Below, piece after piece: positions 48,721 to 57,169 of a DNA stretch of 64,000 nt. Both the position numbers and the translations under genes were made by a program. Below the pieces are notes generated by a model. That model was not told the DNA's origin and did no database searches. It saw only the letters and a program-made list of their open reading frames with translations. The DNA is from Herbivorax alkaliphila (GTDB taxonomy: Bacteria; Bacillota; Clostridia; Acetivibrionales; Acetivibrionaceae): assembly GCF_030848475.1 (NCBI RefSeq), contig NZ_JAVDDS010000008.1, positions 1 to 64,000 on the forward strand, read 5' to 3'. Every line of letters starts with the position of its first letter. The first letter of the stretch is position 1.

Positions 48721-51700
48721 TTAGCTTCCAACTTCTAGCCTCTTACTTCTAACTTCCATCTTTTTGCGTATATCATCAAACAGTGTATAGATAACTGGTA
48801 TAACTAAAAGTGTAAGCATTGTAGCTAATGCAAGACCAAATATTACCACAGTAGCAAGCGGAGCCTGTATTTCTGCTCCTTCTCCAATGCCTAAAGAAAG
48901 AGGTATCATTGCAAGCACTGTTGTTAAAGTGGTCATAAGTATAGGTCTAAGCCTTGTAGGTCCTGCTTTTATTATTGCATCATTTCTTTCCATTCCTCTT
49001 TTCCTCAGCTTATTTATATAGTCAATAAGCAATATTGCATTGTTTACCACAATACCCGAAAGCATTATTACTCCTATAAATGAGGCCACATTAAAAGTTC
49101 TTCCGGTAATAAATAGTCCAAGTGCCGCTCCTGAAAAAGCAAGAGGAACTGAAAACATTACAATTAAAGGCTGTGAAAGAGATTCAAACTGTGCAGCCAT
49201 CACCATATATATCAGTAAAATTGACAGCATCAACGCTTTTGCAAGACTTTCAAACGACTCTACTATCTGTTCATTTTCTCCACCTATCTGAATATAATAA
49301 CCATCAGGCAGATTAAGTGTCTCCAATCTTTCCTCTATTTCACTGTTTACACTTCCCACATCTCTGTCATAGAGATCCGAACTAACCGTTACATATCTGG
49401 TTTGATTTCTTCTGGATATACTAATAGGACCTTCTTCCATTTTTATTTCTACAAGTTCTCCAAGAGGCACATTAATACCTGATGGACTTAAAACACTTAT
49501 ATTGCTAAGCCCCTGATAAGTTCTGGTAACTTCATCAGGAAATTTCAGTCGCACATCAATTTCATCTCCATCAACTCTGTAGCGTGTAGCCACCTGCCCC
49601 TGAAGAGATGTACTAATTGCAGATGAAACCTGCATAGTTGAAAGCCCGTATTGAGAAGCCCTGTTTCTATTAACATATACTCCAGCCTCAGGTCTTCCGC
49701 TGGCAACACTGCTCTCAACTTCTCTTGTTCCTTCAACATCTTCTACAATATTTACAACTTCATATGATATTTGGCTCAATTCATCTAAATTATCACCATA
49801 TATTTGAAGCTCAACAGGACTGCCTCCCATAGCTGCCATATCCATCCCCGCATCTCTCACTGTAATATCTGCCCCTGGAATTCCTTCCACTTCTTTTCGT
49901 ACAAACTCTACTATATCATTTGTACTTCTAGAACGCTGAGAAAGAGGCACAAGAGTAACGTCAATAGATGCATAGTGAGACTCCCCTCCTGAGAACATCA
50001 TGTCGCTTGAATCTCCTCCAACTGTAGTAAACATAACTTCAACTTCAGGAATATCAGCAATTATCTTTTCAACTTTTTTAGAAACTTCATCTGTTTCTTC
50101 AAGGACAACTCCATCACCCTTATCTATACTTACACTGAATAATCCTTGGTCTGTACCTGGAATAAACTCCACTCCTGCAAAATAAATTGATACCATACTC
50201 AATGAAAAAACAATAAATGCAATAACAAGTGTAAGCAACCTTAGCCTAAGTACACCTTTTAGCACTTTTCTGTAAACATTGTCTATTCCATTAATCACTC
50301 CATCCCACTTATTAACAATTTTATAAATTAGCTTCTCTCCATTTTCCACTCTGTTTGATATCCTGAGCATTTTTGAACTCAGCATTGGTACTATAGTTAA
50401 AGCCACAGCTAAAGAAGCAAGAAGCGAAAAAGTAACTGCAAGAGCCATTTCTTTAAAAATCTCTGCTGCCATTCCTTCTGTAAATATTATTGGAATAAAT
50501 ACCACTACTGTTGTAAGTGTAGCTGCAATTATAGCTCCACTAACTTCCTTTGCTCCAACTAAAGCAGCTTCAAATTTACTCTTTCCTTCTTTTTTATGCC
50601 TGTGTATACTTTCAAGTACAACAATGGCATTATCAACCATCATACCAACTCCAAGGGCAAGCCCTCCCATTGAAATCATGTTTAACGTTGTATTTGATAT
50701 ATAAATTAGAATAAAGGTTGATATTACAGATGTAGGAATTGCTATGGCAATTATCAAAGTAGGTCTTATACTTTTTAAAAACATAAAAAGTATAAGCATA
50801 GCCAATACAGCACCTATTAATCCATTTCTAGCAACTCCACTTACAGCTTCCTCAACAAATACACCTTGATCAAAGGCAATTTCTATATTTATATCCTGGT
50901 ATTCATTTAAAATATTATCCAATTCATCTTTTACAAGATTTACAACCTCAACGGTATTTGCTGTAGTTTCCTTTTGTATGGCCAGACCCATACTATTTAC
51001 TCCATCCATTCTGTTTATGGAAGATCTGTCTGCATGCTCATCATGTACCGATGCAATATCTCTTATATATATAATATTGCCCTGAGGCAAAACTAACGGT
51101 ATATTTTCTATTTCACTAATAGAGTTAAATTCACCTTTACTTCTCACATTAAGATTTCTACCACCATGTTCAACACTTCCTGCAGGAAGATTGATATTCT
51201 CCATTTGAAGAGTACTTGAAACCTGATCTATAGTTAGCCCATAGTTTTCCATTTTGGATCTGTCCATATCCACAACTATTTCTCTTGTCAATCCACCACT
51301 AAGGGTAAGAGATGCCACCCCCTCAATTCTCTCTAAACGGTTTAGTATATTATTTTCCACAAAATTTTTAAGGCTTTCCTCATCTCTGGTTTCAGATGAA
51401 ACACCTATCTGAGCTATTGGCATCATATTAGGATCTAGCTTAATAACCATGGGATTTGATACTTCATCAGGTAAAGCATCCCGAACCATATCAATTCTTT
51501 CTCTCATATCTAAAGCAGCAAAATCCATATCTGTTCCGTCATTAAATTCAACCATTACAATAGAAGTCCCTTCAGATGACTGAGAACTTACAGTTTTCAT
51601 ATTATCAACTGTCGCTACAACACTTTCAATTGGCCTTGTTACAAAGTTTTCAACTTCTTCAGAACCTACGCCATCATAATCAGTCATAATAATAGCCATA

Positions 51701-51828
51701 GGTATATTCATATTTGGCAAAAGATCCATAGGTATATTCAAAAATGAAACCGCTCCAAATACAACAATCATAAGCATAACCATTATAATGGTAACAGGCC
51801 TTTTTATAGATAATTCTGAAATATTCAC
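48721..51828 (-). CDS. RND-family efflux permease (AcrB/HAE1-like)
   Basis: About 1035 residues from GTG 51828 (GGAG seven bases upstream, six bases past the adaptor stop). The longer frame starts at GTG 51837 in the stop of the previous gene. It has twelve membrane spans in the 1+5+1+5 RND order. MVDNAIVVLESIHRHKKEG carries the proton-relay Asp in span 4, and TTLTTVLAMIPLSLG marks span 10. Porter-domain features include ESVVATVDNMKTVSSQSSEG and GGENEQIVESFESLAKAL. It exports drugs or lipophilic compounds with the adaptor at 51834-53087. The last dozen residues (KKMEVRSKRLEVGS) are encoded by a repetitive sequence, so the original end may have been altered. Confidence 0.95.
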   Translation of the reverse strand: MNISELSIKRPVTIIMVMLMIVVFGAVSFLNIPMDLLPNMNIPMAIIMTDYDGVGSEEVENFVTRPIESVVATVDNMKTVSSQSSEGTSIVMVEFNDGTDMDFAALDMRERIDMVRDALPDEVSNPMVIKLDPNMMPIAQIGVSSETRDEESLKNFVENNILNRLERIEGVASLTLSGGLTREIVVDMDRSKMENYGLTIDQVSSTLQMENINLPAGSVEHGGRNLNVRSKGEFNSISEIENIPLVLPQGNIIYIRDIASVHDEHADRSSINRMDGVNSMGLAIQKETTANTVEVVNLVKDELDNILNEYQDINIEIAFDQGVFVEEAVSGVARNGLIGAVLAMLILFMFLKSIRPTLIIAIAIPTSVISTFILIYISNTTLNMISMGGLALGVGMMVDNAIVVLESIHRHKKEGKSKFEAALVGAKEVSGAIIAATLTTVVVFIPIIFTEGMAAEIFKEMALAVTFSLLASLAVALTIVPMLSSKMLRISNRVENGEKLIYKIVNKWDGVINGIDNVYRKVLKGVLRLRLLTLVIAFIVFSLSMVSIYFAGVEFIPGTDQGLFSVSIDKGDGVVLEETDEVSKKVEKIIADIPEVEVMFTTVGGDSSDMMFSGGESHYASIDVTLVPLSQRSRSTNDIVEFVRKEVEGIPGADITVRDAGMDMAAMGGSPVELQIYGDNLDELSQISYEVVNIVEDVEGTREVESSVASGRPEAGVYVNRNRASQYGLSTMQVSSAISTSLQGQVATRYRVDGDEIDVRLKFPDEVTRTYQGLSNISVLSPSGINVPLGELVEIKMEEGPISISRRNQTRYVTVSSDLYDRDVGSVNSEIEERLETLNLPDGYYIQIGGENEQIVESFESLAKALMLSILLIYMVMAAQFESLSQPLIVMFSVPLAFSGAALGLFITGRTFNVASFIGVIMLSGIVVNNAILLIDYINKLRKRGMERNDAIIKAGPTRLRPILMTTLTTVLAMIPLSLGIGEGAEIQAPLATVVIFGLALATMLTLLVIPVIYTLFDDIRKKMEVRSKRLEVGS

Positions 51829-51833
51829 AAAAA

Positions 51834-53087
51834 TCACTCCGTTTCTTGGTCATTCCCTGTAACAATTACTCTTGAATTGTCGCTAAGAAAGTTTTGGCCT
51901 TTTATAATAACCCTGTCACCTTCTTTTATATCACCACTTATTTCTATAAGCTTGTCGCTAGATATACCTGTTGACACTTCACTTCGCACAGCCCTATCTT
52001 CATCTATAACATAAACAAAACTTTTTCCGCTTTCATTAATAATGCTTTCAACTGGAACTGTCATTACATTTTCTTTTGACTCAAAAGCTATTTCTACTTC
52101 AGCTGACATACCACCCTTAATGAATTTATTTTCATTTGGAACTTCAATTTTAGTAAGATATGATTGGGTCATCTGATCTACGTTAGGACTAACACTAACA
52201 ACCTCACCTAAAAAGGGCTCTTTTTGCACAGATTTAATATAAACTAGATATTCATCCCCTGTTTTTATACTATTTACTATGTTTTCACCAACATTTACAT
52301 CTACGATAATAGTAGAAATATCAACTACAGTAGCTGATGGTGAAGCATTTGATGCCATTTCCCCCTCACTTACATTTAATGCTGAAATATATCCATTAGC
52401 TGGTGAGGTTACAACTGTATTTTCAAGCTGTGTTTTAGCTAAATCATATGCAGCCTCAGCCTGCCTTAACTGTGCTACAGCCGTTTCAGTGTTTTCTTTA
52501 TTAATTCTTGCTTCTGTCACTTCAAACGCTGTTTTTGCACTTTCATATTGTTCCTTAGCAAGTTCATATCCTGTCTCTGCTCTTTCAAAATCTTGCTTTG
52601 ACGCCATTCCATTTTCGTATAGTATCCTTGCGTCATCATATGCTTTCTTGGCATCATTCAGGTTAATTTCTGCACTTTTTAATGATGACTCTAACTGTGC
52701 CATCTGAAGTTCTAATGAACCTCCCTGTGCCATGTTAAGATTTGACCTTGCCACATTAACTGACGCTTCTGATTGAGCAAGCTGTAGCCTTATTTCCTTG
52801 TCATCAATTTTAAAAAGAGTCTGCCCCTTTTCAACCTGTTCTCCCAAACTCACATAGAGTTCTGAAACCTTTCCTGGCTGTTTAGGCACGACATTTATTT
52901 CCTTTAACGGTTTTGCCTGCCCTACTATCGTTTGAACTCTTTCAATATCGGCTCTTTTAACAACGTCCACCCCCACCGAAACAGGCCTTTCTTCATTATT
53001 TTCATCATCATTTGATGCTGATGTACTACACCCAACTGCCATTAACAATATAAAAGCTGTAAGTAGCACTAAAATTTTCTCTTTCAT
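51834..53087 (-). CDS. RND efflux adaptor lipoprotein (MFP)
   Basis: ATG 53087 with AAGGAGG upstream gives about 417 residues. The lipoprotein signal peptide ends at LLMAVGCS, so Cys is lipid-anchored on the outer membrane face. A lipoyl/barrel-sandwich half (VVPKQPGKVSELYVSLGEQV, LENTVVTSPANGYISALNVS) flanks a long alpha-helical hairpin of Ala/Glu-rich heptads (about 90-205). Beta-barrel and membrane-proximal domains follow (KGGMSAEVEIAFES, VPVESIINESGKSFVYVIDE, GDRVIIKGQNFLSDNSRVIV). It connects with the RND pump and is cotranscribed with marR and the pump. Confidence 0.95.
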   Translation of the reverse strand: MKEKILVLLTAFILLMAVGCSTSASNDDENNEERPVSVGVDVVKRADIERVQTIVGQAKPLKEINVVPKQPGKVSELYVSLGEQVEKGQTLFKIDDKEIRLQLAQSEASVNVARSNLNMAQGGSLELQMAQLESSLKSAEINLNDAKKAYDDARILYENGMASKQDFERAETGYELAKEQYESAKTAFEVTEARINKENTETAVAQLRQAEAAYDLAKTQLENTVVTSPANGYISALNVSEGEMASNASPSATVVDISTIIVDVNVGENIVNSIKTGDEYLVYIKSVQKEPFLGEVVSVSPNVDQMTQSYLTKIEVPNENKFIKGGMSAEVEIAFESKENVMTVPVESIINESGKSFVYVIDEDRAVRSEVSTGISSDKLIEISGDIKEGDRVIIKGQNFLSDNSRVIVTGNDQETE

Positions 53088-53104
53088 AAAAAATCCTCCT
53101 TGCA

Positions 53105-53539
53105 CTAATTAACATTTTTAAGTTTTGAAAATATAACTTGAACTTCTTTTACTATATCATTTAAACGCTCTATATCTTCATCACTGAAGACAGAAAGCTT
53201 ATCCAAAAGATGCCTTGTGAATTTTGTCATTTCTTCATCTAAAAAATCTCCTCCCCTTTTTGTAAGCTTAAGTGTACTAACTCTTTTATCATTCTCAAGA
53301 GTACCTTTTTCAACCAAACCCTCTTCTATCATTTTCTCAGCAAGAACAGACATATTAGGTTTTGAAACCATTATTTTTTTTCCATAATAGTTCATCGGCA
53401 TTCCGCCTTCAATTTTCAAGTGATATAAGAGTTCCATTTGCAGTTTTGTTACACTGCAATCTGGAAGGCCTTTAAACATAGTTTTATAAAGCACGGGTAA
53501 AACTGTTAAGTAATTTTCTATTAAACGTCTTCTACTCAT
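53105..53539 (-). CDS. MarR-family regulator of the RND operon
   Basis: A 144-residue MarR protein. The winged-helix core is TKLQMELLYHLKIEGGMPMN, YYGKKIMVSKPNMSVLAEKM, IEEGLVEKGTLENDKRVSTL with the wing DKRVSTLKLTKRG. Dimer helices lie at both ends. It heads the operon with the RND adaptor and pump. The perfect palindrome 53594-53618 in the promoter is its likely operator, so it probably represses the operon until a drug-like ligand binds. Confidence 0.95.
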   Translation of the reverse strand: MSRRRLIENYLTVLPVLYKTMFKGLPDCSVTKLQMELLYHLKIEGGMPMNYYGKKIMVSKPNMSVLAEKMIEEGLVEKGTLENDKRVSTLKLTKRGGDFLDEEMTKFTRHLLDKLSVFSDEDIERLNDIVKEVQVIFSKLKNVN

Positions 53540-53593
53540 CTTATTTCCCCCATTATAAATATACTTTCTTTTTTAATAAATGTCTGTTTTTTT

Positions 53594-53618
53594 AAATAGT
53601 TATGAATCATAACTATTT
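53594..53618. promoter_or_regulatory. Perfect palindromic MarR operator
   Basis: The 12-base arm AAATAGTTATGA is followed by one A and then its exact complement TCATAACTATTT. It lies 55 bases upstream of marR and just downstream of the minus-strand promoter, where a bound dimer would block initiation. MarR operators are typically this size and symmetry. Confidence 0.8.
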
Positions 53619-53627
53619 ACATATAAT

Positions 53628-53656
53628 AATGTAACATATCCTTTTTCACAGGTCAA
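53628..53656 (-). promoter_or_regulatory. Promoter of the marR-RND operon
   Basis: On the minus strand TTGACC (53656-53651) and TACATT (53633-53628) are spaced by 17 bases. The operator palindrome begins 10 bases downstream, around the expected start site. Confidence 0.5.
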
Positions 53657-53798
53657 TAATAAAAGTAAATATATTAAATAGAATGCACCTTGCTTGATTT
53701 AAATTTATATTATAAACTATTTAAGGTACTGTTTAAATGCCATATGGAAATAGAAGGTAAAATCAAAGTTTATTTTATAAAATTAGGAGGTTTTTAGT

Positions 53799-54890
53799 TT
53801 GAGCGTTGAATTAATGGAATTTTTAAAAGAAAAAGAAAAGGATCTTGTAAAATACATAAAAGGTAGTGATGTGCAAAAATATTTTAGACCTAAGCACATG
53901 TACGATGCTGTAATAAGTTATGTTTACAGAAGTGCAAAACGTTTAAGACCTTCTGTCCTTATCATGTCATGTGGATGTTTAGGAGGAGAAGAACGAGTTG
54001 CTATACCCGCTGCCGCCGCAGTTGAACTTTTTCACACTTGGACTTTGGTACATGACGATATAATAGATAATGACAGTTTGAGAAGAGGTGAGCCTACTAC
54101 CCACCTTTTACTTAAAGATGCTGGTAAAGCTGATTTAAAACTAAGTGACAAGTTAGCCGAAGATTACGGAAAAGATATTGCAATTTTAGCTGGTGATGTA
54201 CAACATGCCTGGTCAATAACTTTCCTCATTGAAACAACCACTAAAATGGGGATAGACCCATGTATTACCTTGGAAATTATTAAATATATGGAATCATACG
54301 CTGTTGGCAACCTTATTTATGGGGAAGCTGTTGATGTACAGATGGGAATGACAGACAGCAAAGCCGCTATGAAATTTACCGAAGATGATATAATAAACAT
54401 GATGTGGGGAAAAACTGGAGTGCTATACGGCTTTTCCGGACTGGCAGGAGCAATGATTGGTAAGGGAACTTCCGACATAAACGATAGTCAGGTTACGTCC
54501 ATAAAAGATTTTACAAGTAACTGTGGAATTGCATTTCAGCTACAAGATGATATTTTAGGTATTGTCGGAGATGAAAAAATACTTGGAAAACCAATTGGTT
54601 CTGACATAAGAGAAGGTAAGAAAACTACAATTGTTCTAGAATCTTTAAAAAATGCAAATGAAGAACAAAAAAGCCTTATATTTAATGTCTTAGGAAATAA
54701 AGATGCCTCTGAAAACGATGTTAAAAATGTGATAAAACTCTTTAAAGAGTTAAATGGAGTAGAACACACCAAAACATTAGCCCAAAAATATATAGAAAAA
54801 GCTCTTCCAAATCTTAATGAAATAGAAGATTCAAAGTACAAGAACTTATTGCTGTGCTGGGCTGATTTTATGATTAACAGAGATTTATAA
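53799..54890 (+). CDS. Polyprenyl diphosphate synthase
   Basis: TTG 53799 (AGGAGG at 53785-53790) gives 363 residues. The first Asp-rich motif is in TWTLVHDDIIDNDSLRRGEP and the second in GIAFQLQDDILGIVGDEKIL. SAKRLRPSVLIMSC and KPIGSDIREGKKTTIVLESL are the usual substrate-binding motifs. It is an all-helical IspA/HepT-like trans-prenyltransferase that extends allylic diphosphates with isopentenyl diphosphate. Product length cannot be fixed by eye. It stands alone, divergent from the marR operon, and ends in a hairpin at 54900-54935. Confidence 0.9.
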   Translation: MSVELMEFLKEKEKDLVKYIKGSDVQKYFRPKHMYDAVISYVYRSAKRLRPSVLIMSCGCLGGEERVAIPAAAAVELFHTWTLVHDDIIDNDSLRRGEPTTHLLLKDAGKADLKLSDKLAEDYGKDIAILAGDVQHAWSITFLIETTTKMGIDPCITLEIIKYMESYAVGNLIYGEAVDVQMGMTDSKAAMKFTEDDIINMMWGKTGVLYGFSGLAGAMIGKGTSDINDSQVTSIKDFTSNCGIAFQLQDDILGIVGDEKILGKPIGSDIREGKKTTIVLESLKNANEEQKSLIFNVLGNKDASENDVKNVIKLFKELNGVEHTKTLAQKYIEKALPNLNEIEDSKYKNLLLCWADFMINRDL

Positions 54891-54899
54891 TCACCAAAG

Positions 54900-54935
54900 G
54901 CGGGGGAATTTCTATAATTCCTCCCCTTTATTCTA
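54900..54935. terminator. Terminator between prenyl synthase and metA
   Basis: GGGGGAATT and AATTCCTCCCC pair around TCTAT, with one or two imperfect positions. It is followed by TTTATT on the plus strand. It overlaps the last codons of metA, which converges from the other side, and can serve both. Confidence 0.6.
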
Positions 54936-55845
54936 TTTTGCTCACATCAAATGGAGTTTCTTGGTAAACGTAATAATTTAGCCAATTTGAAAAAAGAAGA
55001 TTTGCATGACCTCTCCAATCTACTATTGGATGGTTATTTGGATTGTCACCTGGAAAATAGTTTTCAGGAATTTTAGTCTTAAGCCCTCTTGCGATGTCTC
55101 TCTCATACTCAGTTTTTAAAGTCAAAGGATCGTACTCAGAGTGACCTGTCACAAATACCTTACGTCCATCCTTAGTTGCAATTAAGTAAACTCCTGCCTC
55201 TTCAGACTCAGATAATATTTCCAACTCGCTAACCTTTTCAATATCCTCTTTTCTGGTTTCAGTATACCTTGAATGAGGAGCACAAAAAACATCATCAAAA
55301 CCTCTTATCAATTTTACATTCTTTTTGGTAACTTCATGGCTAAAAATCCCAAACTTTTTTTCTTTTAAGGGATACTTTTTAATACCATAGTGATAATATA
55401 AAGCAGCCTGAGCTCCCCAACATATGTGAAGTGTTGACATAACATTGTGTTTTTTCCATTCCATAATAACTTCAAGTTCTTTCCAGTAATCTACCTGCTC
55501 AAACTCTAAATGCTCCACAGGTGCACCAGTTATAACCATCCCGTCAAACTTCTGATTTTTAATTGTATCAAAAGTCTCATAAAACTCAGTAAGATGTTCT
55601 TCAGGTGTATTTTTAGACGTATATGTTTTAGGCTGTAAAAGCACTATATCAACCTGTAAGGGGGAATTACCCAAAAGTCTGAGAAGCTGCGTTTCTGTTA
55701 TGATTTTAGTAGGCATAAGATTTAAAATAGCTATTTTAAGTGGTCTAATATCCTGATGGAACGCTCTATCTTCCCCCATAACAAAAATATTTTCATTGTT
55801 TAAAACATTAAATGCCGGCAAATTATCCGGTATCTTAATTGGCAT
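54928..55845 (-). CDS. metA: Homoserine O-acetyltransferase of the MetA fold
   Basis: A 305-residue MetA-family acyltransferase, the first step of methionine synthesis from homoserine. The nucleophile Cys is in [20 protein letters not shown], and the catalytic His-Glu pair is in [12 protein letters not shown]. In [20 protein letters not shown] the residue that decides the acyl donor is Glu, not Gly. In characterised MetA proteins this means acetyl-CoA rather than succinyl-CoA. [20 protein letters not shown] and the C-terminal [20 protein letters not shown] are standard. No riboswitch is visible in the short upstream spacer. Confidence 0.9.
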   Translation of the reverse strand: MPIKIPDNLPAFNVLNNENIFVMGEDRAFHQDIRPLKIAILNLMPTKIITETQLLRLLGNSPLQVDIVLLQPKTYTSKNTPEEHLTEFYETFDTIKNQKFDGMVITGAPVEHLEFEQVDYWKELEVIMEWKKHNVMSTLHICWGAQAALYYHYGIKKYPLKEKKFGIFSHEVTKKNVKLIRGFDDVFCAPHSRYTETRKEDIEKVSELEILSESEEAGVYLIATKDGRKVFVTGHSEYDPLTLKTEYERDIARGLKTKIPENYFPGDNPNNHPIVDWRGHANLLFSNWLNYYVYQETPFDVSKIE

Positions 55846-55939
55846 ATTTCATCATCCATTCTATATAACATTACTTACATTATTATAAATGATACTACAT
55901 ATTATTAAAATCAGTCAATGTTTTTTCTAAGTTGAATTA

Positions 55940-56473
55940 TTAAAGACCTAAATTATGTCGAAGATTTAATATATAATTTAAACACTTTTCTGTATCTCCA
56001 ACCACTTCTCCTCTTTCTCTTTTTATAGAATAATTTTTTTTAGTATCACCAAATAAAATATAATTTTTATGAACTGCATATGGATCCTTGTGTTCATAGT
56101 ATTTTATCTCAAAATCCTTGTTATCCTGCTGGGGACATTTTGTATAGTATATTTTCACCCACTGGTGTTCAATAACTTTTTGTTTTTTCAAATATTCTAT
56201 CATAGAATTATAAAGCATTAATGGAGCATTTTCTTTATCCTTATTGTCTGTTTCTTCATCTTTCTTATTGTCTATTTCTTCGTCTTTCTTATTATCTTCA
56301 CTAATCAATTGCTCAATAGTTGTTTTTTGTTCCTCTAATTCACTCCAGTAAAGTCCATTATGCTTTGACATTTCGTCAAATGCTTTATCAGACAAATTAC
56401 CCGCAGCCTTTAGGTACTGATTTATTGCTCGAGACATTACCTGCAACAGCTGTTTGTCTTTCTCTTCAATCAT
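55940..56473 (-). CDS. Hypothetical acidic protein
   Basis: ATG 56473 is the likely start of about 177 residues. It begins with a helical region (EEKDKQLLQVMSRAINQYLK, AAGNLSDKAFDEMSKHNGLY). A tandem repeat NKKDEEIDNKKDEETDNKDK follows near residues 68-90, then a mixed alpha/beta C-terminal half (YEHKDPYAVHKNYILFGDT, YSIKRERGEVVGDTEKCLNY). No family recognised. The tandem repeat is a DNA-level duplication (about 56235-56295). It stands alone between metA and the anti-sigma-like gene on the other strand. The 56492-56711 spacer contains both promoters. Confidence 0.6.
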   Translation of the reverse strand: MIEEKDKQLLQVMSRAINQYLKAAGNLSDKAFDEMSKHNGLYWSELEEQKTTIEQLISEDNKKDEEIDNKKDEETDNKDKENAPLMLYNSMIEYLKKQKVIEHQWVKIYYTKCPQQDNKDFEIKYYEHKDPYAVHKNYILFGDTKKNYSIKRERGEVVGDTEKCLNYILNLRHNLGL

Positions 56474-56711
56474 AGTACTCCACCTTTTCATTTTAAATTT
56501 AGAAATACCTCAATGGAAAAATCCGACTCTGAATCGAAAATTTCATCATTAAATTATTCCTTGTATGCAATTAATATATCAAACAAATACATAAAATTCA
56601 AGGAGCAAACCTGTGGTAGGAAATAAGGAAATACACTTTGATTGCAGCTATCAATGGGATATGATATAATTATAGTTAAAAGTGAATATTTTACTCATGG
56701 AGGACTAACTT

Positions 56712-57134
56712 ATGCAAATATTAAAGTATACATTAGAAGCATTCATACCTTTTGACAAAGACAGTATAGAAAAATTTCTTTTTCTATGTGAAGAAACTAT
56801 AAACAATTTAACTTCCGATGAAAAAATAATTTTCAAACTTAAAAGTGCTACCCATGAACTATTGATTAACTCTTTAGAACATGGATATGGTAAAAATTCT
56901 GGAAAGGTTTCTTTTTCAATGCAAAAAACAAAGCATTCAATACTTCTTGAAATGACTGATGAAGGTTCTGGCTTAAACCCTTCTATATTAAATTTGGAAA
57001 ATCAATGTAAGGATTTAAATAGCATAAAAGACAGAGGCTGGGGACTTATGATACTTAACAAACTATCAGATAATATGGTAATTGCATCAAACAAACCTAA
57101 AGGAACTAAAATATCAGTTTTCATATCTGTCTAA
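56712..57134 (+). CDS. Anti-sigma factor-like HATPase
   Basis: A 140-residue GHKL ATPase of the HATPase_c_2 (RsbW/SpoIIAB-like) type. The N-box is HELLINSLEHGYGKNSGK, the G1 box is DEGSGLNPS, and the G2 region is DRGWGLMILNKL. GGAGG lies before ATG 56712. Such small kinases bind or phosphorylate anti-anti-sigma proteins, but no STAS-domain partner is next to it, so the target is unknown. It converges with the radical SAM gene. Confidence 0.8.
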   Translation: MQILKYTLEAFIPFDKDSIEKFLFLCEETINNLTSDEKIIFKLKSATHELLINSLEHGYGKNSGKVSFSMQKTKHSILLEMTDEGSGLNPSILNLENQCKDLNSIKDRGWGLMILNKLSDNMVIASNKPKGTKISVFISV

Positions 57135-57169
57135 CATCTTTGGTTCTTTTAAAAATGTTTATATAAAAA

